A DNA stretch of 64,000 nucleotides, taken from contig NZ_SLWO01000006.1 in NCBI RefSeq assembly GCF_004340665.1, forward strand, positions 1 through 64,000. The letters are read 5' to 3'. Source of the DNA: Pedobacter psychrotolerans (GTDB lineage Bacteria; Bacteroidota; Bacteroidia; Sphingobacteriales; Sphingobacteriaceae). The notes under the pieces were generated by a model. It was given only the letters and a program-made list of their open reading frames with translations. It searched no databases and had not been told where the DNA came from. This document shows, piece after piece, positions 62,600 through 64,000 of the stretch (positions are counted from its first letter, which is position 1; every line of letters starts with the position of its first letter). Position numbers and translations under genes: made by a program.

Positions 62600-64000
62600 T
62601 TAATTATTTTCGTTATTTTTCTTTTCTTTTTCTTCCTGTCGCTGTTTTCTTCTCAATTCTCTTTCTTCTTTTCTGGTAAGTGGAACCGTTTGTACAGGTT
62701 GGGTTGGGTCAGGATCTTGTTTTTTATCTTCTTTTTTGACTTCTTGCTCAGATGGTGTTACCGGATTGGCAGGATCAACTGTCACTGGCACATCAAACTG
62801 CGTAGAATCTACGGCAGTTGTGTCTACTGTAGTGGTATCTCTTACATATTGAGGGCTTGGACAATTGTAACTTCGTGTAATTTCTACTGTAGCTTTAGGG
62901 AATGGTCCATAAGAGTAACCGGTAGATGGATCCAAATAAACCTTTTCCATAAATTTGGCAAAGATAGGTAGGGCTGTTCTTGATCCCTCACCTTGTTCAC
63001 CATTTTTAAAATGCGCTGTTCTTTCATCGCAACCCACCCAAACACCTGTAACCAAATCTTTTGTTAAACCCATGTACCAGGCATCAACATAATCGGAAGA
63101 GGTACCTGTTTTACCACCAATCTGGTTATTCTTTTTAAACAAATCTGGCCATTCCCATAAAGCCTGAGAAGTTCCTCTTGGTTCTTCCATACCTCCGCGG
63201 AACATGTAAGTCATTAACCAGGCAATTTCTTCAGTGAGTACACGCTTTGTTTTTGGTTTGAATTCATCAATTACGTTGTTGTCCTGATCTGTAATTTTTT
63301 CAACTAAAATAGGATCAGTCTTAATACCTTTGTTCATGAAAGTGCTGTAAGCCTTTACCATTTCATAAACGGTTACATCGTTTGAACCTAAACTCACCGA
63401 AGGAACAGATTCTAAATGGCTGTCAATTCCACACTCATGCGCATATTTAACCACATTATCCCAACCTACTTTTTCAGTAACCTGAGCAGTGATGGTATTC
63501 ACAGATCTTGCCATAGCCGAACGTAAGCTCATTTCCTGATAAGTAACACTATAGTCAGCATTTTTAGGCTCCCAATATTTGGTTTCCCCTTTATCCTGGT
63601 ATTTTATTTTAACGGGTTTGTCTGTAAATTTATCACAAGGACTCATTCCTTGTTCTAATGCCGTTAAGTAAGCAAAAGGTTTAAAGGTTGATCCGGCCTG
63701 GCGTTTAGATTGGTTAACATGATCATATTTGAAAAATTTATGATCAATTCCACCCACCCATACTTTAATTTTTCCACTTGCCGGTTCCATGGTCATCATT
63801 CCGGTATTTAAAATCTTTCCGTAATAACGAATGGAATCTAATGTTGAGAATGAAGTATCGCGATCACCTTTGTAAGTAAAAATCTGCATTCGCTTTTTCT
63901 TATTGAAATATGCAGTAACCGAATCCGGCTGATTTGGAAATTTCTTCATCAACGTGCTGTAGATGGGTAGATTTTTCATTGCTCTTTCCGGGTAGTCTAC
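62600..64000 (-). CDS. Penicillin-binding protein 1A-type transpeptidase (5'-partial)
   Basis: The C-terminal 466 residues of a class A penicillin-binding protein; the gene runs off the right edge in frame, so the glycosyltransferase domain is missing from the window. The serine motif is GSTFKPFAY, the second SVNTI and the third KTGTSSDY. The last 100 residues are a Pro/Thr/Asp/Lys-rich tail ending in a very charged stretch (RKEERELRRKQRQEEKEKK). It builds peptidoglycan cross-links in the periplasm. The unusual low-complexity tail is worth noting. Confidence 0.9.
   Translation of the reverse strand, partial: VDYPERAMKNLPIYSTLMKKFPNQPDSVTAYFNKKKRMQIFTYKGDRDTSFSTLDSIRYYGKILNTGMMTMEPASGKIKVWVGGIDHKFFKYDHVNQSKRQAGSTFKPFAYLTALEQGMSPCDKFTDKPVKIKYQDKGETKYWEPKNADYSVTYQEMSLRSAMARSVNTITAQVTEKVGWDNVVKYAHECGIDSHLESVPSVSLGSNDVTVYEMVKAYSTFMNKGIKTDPILVEKITDQDNNVIDEFKPKTKRVLTEEIAWLMTYMFRGGMEEPRGTSQALWEWPDLFKKNNQIGGKTGTSSDYVDAWYMGLTKDLVTGVWVGCDERTAHFKNGEQGEGSRTALPIFAKFMEKVYLDPSTGYSYGPFPKATVEITRSYNCPSPQYVRDTTTVDTTAVDSTQFDVPVTVDPANPVTPSEQEVKKEDKKQDPDPTQPVQTVPLTRKEERELRRKQRQEEKEKKNNENN

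Overview
The window looks like chromosomal DNA of a Sphingobacteriaceae member close to Pedobacter (Bacteroidota). The evidence is AT-rich DNA, SusC/SusD proteins, -7 elements of the TAnnTTTG type, lipoproteins with charged residues after the lipid cysteine, a futalosine-type menaquinone pathway, and several families of palindromic intergenic repeats. No rRNA, tRNA, CRISPR array, phage or transposase gene was recognised. The genus is inferred from general knowledge, not from a search.

Layout. 1-583: repeats. 584-5281 (-): probable five-gene operon (aminotransferase, omega-amidase-like nitrilase, glycosylasparaginase family, DUF2314, CutC). 5435-8066: drug-efflux MFS, queuosine-precursor transporter, small lipoprotein. 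8142-12290 (-): metY-metX-hom behind a SAM riboswitch and a 12-codon Cys-Cys leader peptide; a cystathionine synthase/lyase follows at 13812. 15818-18493 (+): mqnE, a histidine phosphatase and mqnA. Then hpf, mutS, an NlpC/P60 lipoprotein and a thioredoxin. 23530-26267 (-): an AraC regulator and two SDR paralogues sharing a candidate operator motif. 26478-29300: a TetR regulator with a perfect palindrome on its promoter, fabF and yceH. 29542-33277 (+): a PaoABC-type molybdenum aldehyde oxidoreductase, followed by six tandem repeats of about 119 bp with three hairpins each. 34016-37451 (-): S8 protease, DUF4142, GNAT and YajQ.

37528-45938 centres on polyphosphate. A histone-H1-like protein precedes ppk-ppx. 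The convergent operon holds a polyphosphate-glucokinase-like gene, gnd, zwf and pgl, the oxidative pentose phosphate branch. 47793-57337 (+) is a SusC/SusD locus whose enzymes are a calcineurin-like phosphoesterase, a glycerophosphodiester phosphodiesterase and an SGNH hydrolase, with no glycoside hydrolase. It looks built to import and cut phosphodiesters. The rest holds a Spy-like protein, an XRE-S24 repressor divergent from a degenerate GIY-YIG protein, a large peptidase/beta-propeller/outer-membrane fusion, and a PBP1-type transpeptidase cut by the right edge.

The most interesting signal is regulatory. The promoters of ppk-ppx and of the SusCD phosphodiester locus both carry TTAACA-N5-TTAACA, an 11-bp-period direct repeat of the PhoP/PhoB-box type, 9-10 bp upstream of a -7 element. 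This joins polyphosphate metabolism and outer-membrane phosphodiester scavenging in one inferred phosphate regulon. A second is the metY leader, where a SAM aptamer and a Cys-Cys leader peptide, with both Cys codons in a hairpin loop, could sense SAM and cysteine separately.
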